Part shown: positions 1 through 7,383 of the stretch, piece after piece
How positions within the stretch are numbered: the first letter of the stretch is position 1
How the letters are laid out: each line of letters begins with the position of its first letter
Assembly (NCBI GenBank): GCA_031539425.1
Contig: JAVKLI010000070.1
Location: 1-26,298, forward strand
Reading direction: 5' to 3'
Length of the DNA stretch: 26,298 bases
From: UBA4416 sp031539425
GTDB lineage: Bacteria; Bacteroidota; Bacteroidia; B-17B0; Aurantibacillaceae
The notes under the pieces: generated by a model
Database searches by the model: none
Told to the model about the DNA's origin: nothing
Seen by the model: the letters and a program-made list of their open reading frames with translations, nothing else
Made by a program: the position numbers and the translations under genes

Positions 1-101
1 ATCATTTCTAATGGATTACCTATTTCTGATAATAGTGCTAACGAATTTTCATCGTCAAACAATCCTTTTTTCCCTTTAGATTTATAGTAACATGCCTTCA
101 T
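1..101 (-). CDS. IS5-family-like transposase, N-terminal part, cut by window edge
   Basis: On the minus strand an ATG at 101-99 opens a frame that stays open to the window edge (33 codons). The peptide contains the stretch KGKKGLFDDENSLALLSEIG followed by NPLEM. This looks like the start of IS5-family transposases of Bacteroidota, in which a KKGLFDE-like motif precedes a short helix and a conserved (D/N)PL(E/V) segment. The DDE catalytic core lies outside the window. A promoter-like sequence sits 22 bases upstream. The family call rests on a short stretch and is moderately confident; that it is a transposase start fits well with the truncated gene next to it. Confidence 0.55.
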   Translation of the reverse strand, partial: MKACYYKSKGKKGLFDDENSLALLSEIGNPLEM

Positions 102-122
102 TTTATTGATGTATTTATAATG

Positions 123-153
123 CAAATATAAAATTAACTACATGACATTCAGA
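123..153 (-). promoter_or_regulatory. Bacteroidota-type promoter for the transposase
   Basis: Read on the minus strand, TCTG (153-150) is followed by 19 bases and then TATATTTG (130-123). The Bacteroidota consensus is TTTG, 19-21 bases, TAnnTTTG, so the -7 box is a perfect match and the -33 box has one mismatch. Transcription would start near 116, giving a leader of about 15 bases before the ATG at 101. Confidence 0.55.
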
Positions 154-202
154 TAATTAAATTAATATATGATTACCGAATTTATCAACATTTAATTTAT
201 AG

Positions 203-385
203 AACTCCCCTTTAATTAGTGTATGTAACCTAAAAGGGAATATTGTATTTAAACAAGAAGTAAATAACGAAAGGCTACTTAAATTAAACACCCTTGAGTA
301 TGCCAACGGCACCTATATACTAGAGTGTAAAAATGCTAAAGGAGAAACCATAAAAACAGAGAAATTTGTTGTAATGCACCCATAA
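203..385 (+). pseudogene. 3' remnant of a T9SS cargo gene (C-terminal sorting domain), truncated by the IS
   Basis: The frame is open from 203 (after TAG at 200-202) to TAA at 383-385, with no plausible start codon for a whole gene. The peptide includes CNLKGNIVFKQEV, then LEYANGTYILE and a lysine-rich end (KTEKFVVMHP). That is the second half of a type A T9SS C-terminal sorting domain: the xNxxGxxV strand, the NGxYxL strand and the final KxFVV strand. The YPNP motif and the whole cargo part are missing, replaced by the insertion element to the left. A strong hairpin follows 12 bases after the stop. The remnant has no signal peptide, so it should be non-functional. Confidence 0.75.
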
Positions 386-396
386 TAAATAAACCC

Positions 397-435
397 AAAA
401 CCAAGGCTTGTAACAATGGCAAGCCTTGGTTTTTT
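397..435 (+). terminator. Perfect 14-bp hairpin followed by a T run
   Basis: AAAACCAAGGCTTG (397-410) and its exact reverse complement (420-433) flank a 9-base loop, and T fills 430-435. This is a textbook intrinsic terminator placed 12 bases after the stop of the truncated cargo gene. It also ends only 14 bases before the ATG of the next cargo gene, so it may act as a partial terminator or attenuator rather than a transcription boundary. Confidence 0.85.
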
Positions 436-449
436 AAAAACAAAACACT

Positions 450-1946
450 ATGAAAAAAATAATTTTTAAATGCGCTTTACTTGTTTGGCTGATTGTAATA
501 CAATTAGGCTTAACAGCCCAAAATACATGGAACTGGGTGGGTTATGATAATAACTTTGCATCAAAAATTTTAGGAGTAACCTCCATTGGTAATTATATTT
601 ATGCCAATGCCTTATCAGTTTATTATGGCGACTCTATTCCCTATGTTACAGGTGAAATATTAAAGTTTGATTTGTTGGGTAAATTAATATCTACAAAGCG
701 TACTGGAAATATGGATAGTACTTATGTCTTTGGTTTTAGCCAATATACAAATGGTGTTTTTTGCAGCGGCATTGAACAACGATACTCTTTACAACCAACA
801 AAACCCTATAATTATAAAGCCCATTTTTATGATATTAATAGTAATAAATCGTTTGATTATTTATGCCCACCTACGAATGGACAAACAAGAGTGAATTATG
901 CAACCAAGTTAAATTCAAACGCATATTTTATTGCTTTTTCTTCCGGTGAAGCTTGTAAAATAGTGTTAATAGATAGCCTTAAAAATACTAAACGTGAACG
1001 AATTTTTTGTACAATAAATAAAAATACTTATGTAACTGGTATGAATAAATTTAATAATTTTTATTATATAATTATCAGTGAAGTATCAAAATTATATCCA
1101 AATTACCCTCAAGATTTGGTAATTCATAAATTAGATACCTTATTTAATATTGTCAGTAGTTATAGCACAACGGCAGGGAATTTTTATGGGCCACATGTTT
1201 CTGCTATGTTTCCTAATGGTGATTTTGTAGTTGGTGGAAGAATAAGTGATGGTTGGACAATTAGTGGTTCACAGGCTGATATTTTTAACCGAAAATATAT
1301 TAGAAAATATGATAAAAACTTAAATGTGTTATGGACTAAATATATTGGATTAAGAAGTGCAGCAGAATATGGTGTTAAAAAATTAATTATTACCAATGAT
1401 ACCCATATTGTAGGGATTGGATTTAATGGCCACAAACGTGCAAATTGGATGGGTGATACAACTGAAAGACTCACAAATTGTATTTTTAAATTTAAAGCCA
1501 ATGGCGATAGTGTGTGGTTTCGGGAGTATGAAACACTCCCAGATGATTTATGGGGAACTGTTTTTCCAGATGCTAAAGATATATCAGAAATGCCAGATGG
1601 CGGATTTGTTGCCTGCGGTACGTTAGATGTATGGAATCCTTTAATGCAAAGGGGTTGGTTATTTAGGGTTGATGCCAATGGATGCTTTAACCAAAATTGC
1701 ACGGTTGGTATGATGGATATTGAAAATAAAACTGCTTTCAAAATTTATCCAAATCCAGTTTACAGTGTTTTAAATGTTAGCAACAGTGAGTCTATTTTAG
1801 CCTATAAAATTTTTTCTGCCAATGGGTCTCTTGTAAAAAAAGGCAACAGTTTTCCAATAGCTACTGATGATTTAACAGAAAGCTTGTATTTTATTCAGCT
1901 TAAAACAAAAAATAACCAATTGTTTAACCAAAAATTTATCAAATAA
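450..1946 (+). CDS. Secreted T9SS cargo protein, probable beta-propeller
   Basis: The 498-residue product begins with a signal peptide (MKKIIFKCALLVWLIVIQLG, cleavage likely after LTAQ). It ends with a type A T9SS sorting domain from about residue 430: IYPNPVYSVLNVSN, then YKIFSANGSLVKKG and the terminal LYFIQLKTKNNQLFNQKFIK. The middle contains repeated blade-like units such as RKYDKNLNVLWTKYIG (about 288) and FKFKANGDSVWFREYE (about 345). These resemble the KxDxNGxxxWxKxYG repeats of delta-60/propeller-type surface proteins of Bacteroidota. The segment FRVDANGC just before the sorting domain is typical of this group. It should cross the inner membrane by Sec and the outer membrane by T9SS. 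The substrate is unknown. The stop overlaps the start of the next gene by one base (TAATG). Confidence 0.85.
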   Translation: MKKIIFKCALLVWLIVIQLGLTAQNTWNWVGYDNNFASKILGVTSIGNYIYANALSVYYGDSIPYVTGEILKFDLLGKLISTKRTGNMDSTYVFGFSQYTNGVFCSGIEQRYSLQPTKPYNYKAHFYDINSNKSFDYLCPPTNGQTRVNYATKLNSNAYFIAFSSGEACKIVLIDSLKNTKRERIFCTINKNTYVTGMNKFNNFYYIIISEVSKLYPNYPQDLVIHKLDTLFNIVSSYSTTAGNFYGPHVSAMFPNGDFVVGGRISDGWTISGSQADIFNRKYIRKYDKNLNVLWTKYIGLRSAAEYGVKKLIITNDTHIVGIGFNGHKRANWMGDTTERLTNCIFKFKANGDSVWFREYETLPDDLWGTVFPDAKDISEMPDGGFVACGTLDVWNPLMQRGWLFRVDANGCFNQNCTVGMMDIENKTAFKIYPNPVYSVLNVSNSESILAYKIFSANGSLVKKGNSFPIATDDLTESLYFIQLKTKNNQLFNQKFIK

Positions 1947-2770
1947 TGAAACGCATCGTTTTAATAATAACATGTATCATTATAACACAGCAAGGCTTTG
2001 CCCAAACAACTCATAAATGGTTAGATGTTGGTACCCAATGGCATTATGAGGCTAATTATAGGCCATCTATAAGCGGATATAATAAATACAACTATATGAA
2101 AGATACTGTAATTGCAAATAAAAACTTTCAGCAAGTTATTTGGGCGCAGCAGTTGTATACTATAACAGTTAATGAAAAGTATATAAAGGGTAATTTAACC
2201 TACCTAAGCCCTAAATTTTTTTACACCTCAAATGATACAGTATATGTATTGGGTAAAAATAACAGCTTACAATTTGCTTGGCACAATGCCGCTAAAAAAG
2301 GTGATATATGGAATTTTGGCTTACAATACATCCCCTGGGCTAATACCTATACTACGGTATATTGCATTGTAGATTCTGTAAAATCAGTCAGTATCAATGG
2401 GCAATATATGAAAGAAATATATTCATCACCTTACAACATATCTAAAGCTAAGCGCTATTTACCTGGTGAATATGGCTTGTTTGCTAATCATATTAAACAA
2501 ATAAATACCAAGTTTGGCCCATTTAAAGGCTTTAGCGGTATTAATACATATGAATGGACAAATGGTTCAAGATTTACTCCTGATTATATGCCCGATATAT
2601 TAAATTGTTACGAATCTTCTACCTTTCCGTTTTATCAGAGGACAGAAGTGCCAATATCCTTTCCTCCTTATTTAGTAGATTGTTATACTAATTTTTTTAC
2701 AGTGGGCACAGATGATGAACTAAATAAGGAAGCATTAAAATTTACCCCAACCCCGCTGTTGATGTGTTAA
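1946..2770 (+). CDS. Secreted T9SS cargo protein, cut from its sorting domain by a frameshift
   Basis: The 274-residue reading frame begins with a signal peptide (MKRIVLIITCIIITQQGFAQ). Its body is clearly paralogous to the next gene. Shared features are the (Q/K)WHYE/A start, the FYTSNDTVY segment, the (D)IWNFG segment, the K(F/Y)GP segment and the final CYES..FP...DCY.NFFTVGTDDEL. In this frame it ends in KFTPTPLLMC, without a sorting domain. Shifting one base back after the A run at 2737-2740 gives ALKIYPNPAVDVLNIS, which joins exactly to the sorting domain at 2764-2946. As read, the protein would be exported to the periplasm but lack its T9SS signal. The alternatives are a sequencing error, a real mutation, or slippage at the A run. 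Function of the cargo part is unknown. Confidence 0.75.
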   Translation: MKRIVLIITCIIITQQGFAQTTHKWLDVGTQWHYEANYRPSISGYNKYNYMKDTVIANKNFQQVIWAQQLYTITVNEKYIKGNLTYLSPKFFYTSNDTVYVLGKNNSLQFAWHNAAKKGDIWNFGLQYIPWANTYTTVYCIVDSVKSVSINGQYMKEIYSSPYNISKAKRYLPGEYGLFANHIKQINTKFGPFKGFSGINTYEWTNGSRFTPDYMPDILNCYESSTFPFYQRTEVPISFPPYLVDCYTNFFTVGTDDELNKEALKFTPTPLLMC

Positions 2771-2946
2771 ACATAAGCCACGAACATTTTATACAAGGGT
2801 ATAAAATTTATCAAGTAGATGGCAGGCTTGTTTTGCAAGGAAACACAGTGCCTATTACAATTAATGAATTACCTAAAGGCATGTATTATATAAAAATATC
2901 AACCACAAATAACCAAATAATTAACCATAAATTTATAAAACTATGA
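2764..2946 (+). pseudogene. T9SS C-terminal sorting domain split from the preceding cargo gene
   Basis: The frame is open from 2728 and reads SIKIYPNPAVDVLNIS, then GYKIYQVDGRLVLQGN, LPKGMYYIKIS and NHKFIKL. This has all the parts of a type A sorting domain. A start at GTG 2764 would lie inside the first strand of the domain, after YPNP, so separate translation makes no sense. It belongs to the gene starting at 1946 and is separated from it by one missing A at 2737-2740, where AAAAA would restore the frame. The end of its sequence is close to that of the sorting domain at 1740-1946, another sign that these cargo genes are related. Its TGA overlaps the next ATG (ATGA). Confidence 0.75.
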
Positions 2947-3929
2947 AACAGCTTATATTAACACTTTTGCTTATTACAGCAACACTTTTTTTAACTGCAC
3001 AAACAAGCTCCGGCAGGATTAGCCCTGGCTCTAAATGGCATTATGCCTCGAGTAGTTCTAATGGATCTTTGCGTTATTATTTCTATTACTACTATGTTGG
3101 GGATTTGGTAATAGGCGGTAAAACGTTTCAAATAGTTAGAGGTACCATGCAACAAAGAGAAGTATTGTCGTGGGGGCCTCCTGCGGTGTATAGTGCACCA
3201 AGTGCTACCATAGCAGAAGTTGATAAGCATTTTTACACTTCAAATGATTCTGTTTACTGTATAAACGTAAGCAACAATAAACTTGAATTTGTATGGAAAC
3301 GAAACCCCAGTTTGGATGATAGATGGAATTTAGGTGTTTTTAGCCCAAATGGTTCCACTGTAAATGTTTGTGCAAGGATAACACAAATGTCCTTAGAAAC
3401 TTTAAATGGTCAAGAAACAAAAAATTTAAAAGCGACGTCAGTTAATTGCGTAATGAGCTCTACAGATCAGGTAATTAATGAAATTCCACATTTAATGAAT
3501 GTAAATTCTAAATATGGACCTATTTACGGAATGAATTATATAAATTTAGACAAAAAGGTTAGGTCAAGTTCAGATGATACAGGAATACTTCCTAATAATT
3601 TAATTTGCTATGAAGCAACTAATTTTCCTGTTTATTTAGTTTTCGGATATGCAGATTGTTATAATCAATTTTTTACCTTAGGTACAGAAGAGTTAATTGG
3701 AGCTAATGCTATTGCTATAAGTCCCAACCCCTTTACCAATCAGCTCTTTATAAGCTCTATGCAAGAGGTTAAAAAATTACAGCTTTTTGATGTGCTGGGC
3801 AAACAGGTAAAAATAGAAGTGCAAGGTAATGTTGTATTTACAGAAACTAACTTACCAAGTGGTATGTACTTTTTAAAAGCGCAGTTACGCAATGGTAGCG
3901 TAGTAACGCAAAAGGTGCTGAGGGAGTAA
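2943..3929 (+). CDS. Secreted T9SS cargo protein, intact paralogue of its upstream neighbour
   Basis: The 328-residue product has a signal peptide (MKQLILTLLLITATLFLTAQ). A body of about 230 residues is paralogous to the preceding gene: SKWHYASS, HFYTSNDSVYCIN, DDRWNLGVF, NSKYGPIYG, LICYEATNFP and DCYNQFFTLGTEEL line up in the same order. The sorting domain starts near residue 257 with ISPNPFTNQLFISS, then LQLFDVLGKQV and LPSGMYFLKAQL. The paired cysteines near the end of the body (CYE and DCY) are conserved in both copies and may form a disulphide; this is inference. The ATGA overlap with the upstream sorting-domain frame indicates translational coupling. No enzyme motif is recognised. Confidence 0.85.
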   Translation: MKQLILTLLLITATLFLTAQTSSGRISPGSKWHYASSSSNGSLRYYFYYYYVGDLVIGGKTFQIVRGTMQQREVLSWGPPAVYSAPSATIAEVDKHFYTSNDSVYCINVSNNKLEFVWKRNPSLDDRWNLGVFSPNGSTVNVCARITQMSLETLNGQETKNLKATSVNCVMSSTDQVINEIPHLMNVNSKYGPIYGMNYINLDKKVRSSSDDTGILPNNLICYEATNFPVYLVFGYADCYNQFFTLGTEELIGANAIAISPNPFTNQLFISSMQEVKKLQLFDVLGKQVKIEVQGNVVFTETNLPSGMYFLKAQLRNGSVVTQKVLRE

Positions 3930-3987
3930 GTAAAATTAGTTTATTGACAGGTCTTCTTAATAGCAATCTTTAAAACTAGGTTACTAC

Positions 3988-5277
3988 CTACTTATTCTCT
4001 TTATTTATTTTATATTTTCCTTTCCAATTTTGAATAATGTTTTTTTGAATTTCCTGTTCCTTTATATTATTTGCTGGTTCATAAAATACGGTGCCGCTCA
4101 ATTCTGTTGGTAAAAATTCCATGTCTACAAACTGGCTATCATAGTTATGAGCATATTTATAATTGGCACCATAGTTAAAACGTTTCATTAAATTGGTTTG
4201 CGCATTTCGCAAATCTAAGGGTACATTTAGAGCGCCATTTTTTTTAATATAATCAAGCGCATTGTCAATAGCTAAATAACTGCTATTACTTTTTGGAGAA
4301 GTGGCTAAGTATAAAACGGTTTCAGACAATATAATTCTACATTCGGGATAACCAATTACATTAACAGCTTGAAAGCAAGCATTGGCAATAAGCAAGGCGT
4401 TAGGGTTTGCTAAGCCTATATCTTCAGAACTTAAGATGATTAATCGTCGGGCAATAAATTTTGGATCTTCGCCCCCAGCTATTAGTTTGGCTAACCAATA
4501 TATAGCCGCATTAGGGTCTGACCCTCTAATAGATTTGATAAGTGCCGAAATGGTATCGTAATGCTGTTCGCCATTTTTATCAAATACCGAAATATTATTT
4601 TGAATACTCGTCTTAACTATTTCATTTGTAATTTCAATGGTATTACTGCTAAAGCAATTAATTACAATTTCAAAAATATTGAGTAGCTTTCTACCATCCC
4701 CATTTGATAAAGCAAATAAAGCATCTGTTTCTTTAATGGTAATGTGTTTATTTTTTAAAACAATATCTTGAGTAAGCGCTCTGTCAATTAAACTTTGTAA
4801 ATGCAGCGTGGTTAATTCTTTCAAAACATATACTTGACATCTTGATAAAAGGGCTGAATTGACTTCATAAGAAGGGTTTTCAGTGGTGGCTCCAATTAAT
4901 GTGATGGTTCCTTTTTCTACAGCTTGTAATAGTGAGTCTTGCTGTGATTTATTAAACCGATGTATTTCATCAATAAACACTATGGGTTTGGCTTGAGAAA
5001 ATAAATGACTGCTTTCGCTTGCTTTTTCAATAATATCTCTCACCTCTTTTACACCCGCGCTAACGGCACTTAGGTTGTAAAATGGTCTTTTTAAAGTGTT
5101 TGCAATAATATGTGCTATTGTTGTTTTTCCTACTCCAGGAGGCCCCCACAAAATAATAGAAGGTAAAATGTTTTGCTCAATTATTTTTTTTAACGGGCCT
5201 TCATGTCCTAGTATATGTTCTTGACCAATAAATTTATCAATTGTTTTAGGTCGTAATCTTTCTGCAAGTGGTTCCAT
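3988..5277 (-). CDS. rarA: Replication-associated recombination protein RarA (MgsA), AAA+ ATPase
   Basis: RarA is a cytoplasmic clamp-loader-like ATPase that acts at stalled replication forks and single-strand/double-strand junctions. The 429-residue product has the family's normal length and begins MEPLAERLRPKTIDKFIGQE, the RarA signature. Walker A is GPPGVGKT at residues 45-52, Walker B is IVFIDEIH at 99-106, sensor 1 is TTEN at 131-134, and the arginine finger lies in SALLSRC (141-147). The second half has the typical lid and tetramerisation region, with SIRGSDPNAAIYWLAKLI and GGEDPKFIARRLIILSSEDIG in pieces. It is a single-gene unit, diverging from the gene at 5347 across 69 bases. I see no clear promoter there. 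Confidence 0.95.
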   Translation of the reverse strand: MEPLAERLRPKTIDKFIGQEHILGHEGPLKKIIEQNILPSIILWGPPGVGKTTIAHIIANTLKRPFYNLSAVSAGVKEVRDIIEKASESSHLFSQAKPIVFIDEIHRFNKSQQDSLLQAVEKGTITLIGATTENPSYEVNSALLSRCQVYVLKELTTLHLQSLIDRALTQDIVLKNKHITIKETDALFALSNGDGRKLLNIFEIVINCFSSNTIEITNEIVKTSIQNNISVFDKNGEQHYDTISALIKSIRGSDPNAAIYWLAKLIAGGEDPKFIARRLIILSSEDIGLANPNALLIANACFQAVNVIGYPECRIILSETVLYLATSPKSNSSYLAIDNALDYIKKNGALNVPLDLRNAQTNLMKRFNYGANYKYAHNYDSQFVDMEFLPTELSGTVFYEPANNIKEQEIQKNIIQNWKGKYKINKENK

Positions 5278-5346
5278 TAAATAAAATTACTAAAATTTCA
5301 ATTTCTTTTTTTATTTTAGTGCAAAAAACTTTAAACACTAATAGTT

Positions 5347-5796
5347 ATGAAAATATTTTTTAAACCATTTGTAATACTGATTTTCTGCATAATATGCTCC
5401 TCATTTACCAAATCATCACAAAGTAGCGATGGACTTGATAAAAGACTGTTTAAAGTAACTTTTTCAGAACTAAAAGTAGCTGGCCCCCCTTCAAACAAAT
5501 CATTTGTTTCTGATTTAGAATTTAAAATAAATAAAGGGGTTCGAAGTGATTATATGAACGATAATACTAAGTTATCATGGGTTAAATATGAAATTTTAAA
5601 AGATTCATCAGCAGTAGACGAATATGAAAATGAAAATAGGTTTATAGAATGTAAGGCTACCACAACAATTGATGGTTTAGAGTATACTTATAAAATTTCT
5701 ATAGAAAATACAGAAATTGAAGGTACCGTTACTATAAATAAAGGTGATAAACTAAAAAAACAATTTGATTTTTTTGGTAAAGAAATTAAAAAATAA
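5347..5796 (+). CDS. Small exported protein of unknown function
   Basis: The 149-residue product starts with a hydrophobic signal sequence (MKIFFKPFVILIFCIICSSF). A cysteine at residue 17 follows CII, which is not a good lipobox, so lipid attachment is uncertain. The rest is hydrophilic, rich in Lys, Glu, Asp and Ser, and predicted by eye to be mostly beta strands, for instance TTTIDGLEYTYKISIENTE and GTVTINKGDKLKKQFDFFG. No family is recognised and there is no T9SS sorting domain. The stop is six bases before the start of the propeller lipoprotein at 5803, so the two are probably co-transcribed and may work together at the envelope. Confidence 0.7.
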   Translation: MKIFFKPFVILIFCIICSSFTKSSQSSDGLDKRLFKVTFSELKVAGPPSNKSFVSDLEFKINKGVRSDYMNDNTKLSWVKYEILKDSSAVDEYENENRFIECKATTTIDGLEYTYKISIENTEIEGTVTINKGDKLKKQFDFFGKEIKK

Positions 5797-5802
5797 TTTT
5801 TA

Positions 5803-7275
5803 ATGTATCATCATTTAAAGATTTACATTGTTTTTCTCTCTGTTATTTTATTATGCTCATGTACAAATGATGTGGCACCGTTAGTTAAAAATGTGAGTGA
5901 TTACCCTGCAGATATTGGGTATATATTTTTAAATAAATGCGCTACATCTGGCTGCCATAACGATAAAAGCTACATGGCGGCTGGCCAGTTTAATATGAGC
6001 ACCTATTCTAATTTATTTAAGGGCTCTGTAAATGGATCGCCCGTAATTCCATTTAGGAATGATTTCTCTATCTTATGCAATTATATCAATACGTTTCCTG
6101 CTTTAGGTTTAGTTTCTGTGCCTACAATGCCTTTAAATGAAACTCCTTTAAGCAAAGATGAGCTATCAAAAATTAAAACCTGGATTACTAATGGGGCTCC
6201 TGATAAAAATGGTAAAATAATGTGGCAAGATGTAAATACAAAATATTATATCACCAATCAAGCCTGTGATGTAGTTACTGTATTTGACGCTGAAACGCAA
6301 TTACCTATAAAGTATATTACTGTTGGCATAAAAGATAATGTAATTGAAGTACCACACATGATAAGGGTTTCTCCAGACAATAAATACTGGTATGTGATTT
6401 TTACAAATAACAATGTGCTTCAAAAATTTAGTACAACAACAGACCAGCTTGTAGCGCAGGTAGATTTAGGAAATGATCAAACCCAAAACCCTTGCTTTAA
6501 TTGGAATACCATGGTAATAAGTAAAGATAGTAAATGGGCTTATTGTGTATCATGGCAACAAAACAGTCGCATTGCTCAAGTAGATTTAGAAAATATGAAG
6601 TTATTAAAAAACTTTGGTGGAACCACACAAGCGCATGGTTGCGCTTTAAATGATGCAAATGATATGTTGTATGTAACTGCTCAATATGGTAATTTTATAT
6701 ATAAAATAGACACTGGTTTTACACAACCACCACAACAAATTACTTTAGATGGGAGTATACAACCCAAAACAACTCCTAATTTATTTGACCCCCATCAAAT
6801 TGTATTTTCACCCAACGGGTTATTTTATTTTGTTTCGTGTCAAGCATCAAACGAAGTAAGAGTTTTAAATGCTAATACTGATGTATTAGTTAAAACTATT
6901 AAAACAGGTAAAATGCCTTTAGAAATGGTTATAAATGATCAACAACAAAAATTATTTGTTACCTGCGAAGAGGAGCCAACGTCAATACCTTTACAAAAAG
7001 GGTGTGTTTCTGTAATTGACATTAACACCCCATTTAATGTAGTAAATATTAATGTAGGCTATGAACCACACGGAATAGATATTGATGTGAAAAATAATCA
7101 AATTATAGTAGCCAGCAGAAATGTAACAAATGCTGGTCCAGCACCTCATCACACATCTAACTGTAATGGAGGGCGAAATGGTTTTGTAAATTTTATTAAC
7201 CTTCAAACACTTCAAGTTAACCCAAAAAAAATTGAATTAGCTTCAGATCCTTATTTTGTGGGCGTAAAAAATTAA
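5803..7275 (+). CDS. YncE-like beta-propeller lipoprotein with a CX4CH haem-type motif
   Basis: The 490-residue product has a lipoprotein signal (VILLCSC, acylated Cys at residue 20). Residues about 35-135 form a small domain with CATSGCH (C46, C51, H52), then MPLNETPLSKDELSKIKTWI, followed by NGAPDKNG. This is the layout of the short cytochrome-like domains in Bacteroidota surface proteins, but with four residues between the cysteines instead of two. From about residue 145 to the end there are YVTN/YncE-type propeller blades, such as VVTVFDAETQLPIKYITVG, VRVLNANTDVLVKTIKTGK and VSVIDINTPFNVVNINVGY. A histidine-rich loop APHHTSNC lies near 450. The likely location is the outer or inner membrane facing the periplasm or surface. 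A role in electron transfer is inference; haem binding is unproven. Confidence 0.8.
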   Translation: MYHHLKIYIVFLSVILLCSCTNDVAPLVKNVSDYPADIGYIFLNKCATSGCHNDKSYMAAGQFNMSTYSNLFKGSVNGSPVIPFRNDFSILCNYINTFPALGLVSVPTMPLNETPLSKDELSKIKTWITNGAPDKNGKIMWQDVNTKYYITNQACDVVTVFDAETQLPIKYITVGIKDNVIEVPHMIRVSPDNKYWYVIFTNNNVLQKFSTTTDQLVAQVDLGNDQTQNPCFNWNTMVISKDSKWAYCVSWQQNSRIAQVDLENMKLLKNFGGTTQAHGCALNDANDMLYVTAQYGNFIYKIDTGFTQPPQQITLDGSIQPKTTPNLFDPHQIVFSPNGLFYFVSCQASNEVRVLNANTDVLVKTIKTGKMPLEMVINDQQQKLFVTCEEEPTSIPLQKGCVSVIDINTPFNVVNINVGYEPHGIDIDVKNNQIIVASRNVTNAGPAPHHTSNCNGGRNGFVNFINLQTLQVNPKKIELASDPYFVGVKN

Positions 7276-7349
7276 TTATTTTACTATATTTTTATACTTA
7301 ACAGTGCGTATGAAACTAATAATTTAAGGCTGTTTAACTTTATTTTTTA

Positions 7350-7357
7350 TATTTTTG
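7350..7357 (+). promoter_or_regulatory. Possible -7 box upstream of the hydroxyacyl-CoA dehydrogenase unit
   Basis: TATTTTTG matches the Bacteroidota -7 consensus TAnnTTTG. No convincing TTTG box is present 19-21 bases upstream. A transcript starting near 7364 would place the TTG at 7369 only about five bases in, which favours the ATG at 7384 as the start codon. Confidence 0.35.
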
Positions 7358-7383
7358 CTACCCTTAAATTGGCAATTAAAATT

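Larger units (their letters stand above)
1..210 (-). mobile_element. Right-hand end of an insertion sequence (IS5-like)
   Basis: The transposase start, its promoter and about 50 further non-coding bases form the end of an insertion element whose other end is outside the window. The boundary is not resolved. It must lie near 195-215, because reading frame for the interrupted host gene begins at 203 just after a stop codon and its recognisable protein similarity begins at about 218. A candidate terminal sequence on the minus strand is GGGGAGTTCTATAAA, ending near 195-210. Neither the partner inverted repeat nor the target duplication can be checked here. Confidence 0.4.

Noticed and set aside
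1184..1741. Long open frame on the minus strand opposite the propeller cargo gene
   Set aside because: Its peptide has no family features, while the plus-strand frame has a signal peptide, repeats and a sorting domain. It is a shadow frame.
7369..7383. TTG as start codon of the hydroxyacyl-CoA dehydrogenase
   Set aside because: It adds only MAIKI before the ATG at 7384, and the possible -7 box at 7350-7357 would put the transcript start almost on the TTG.
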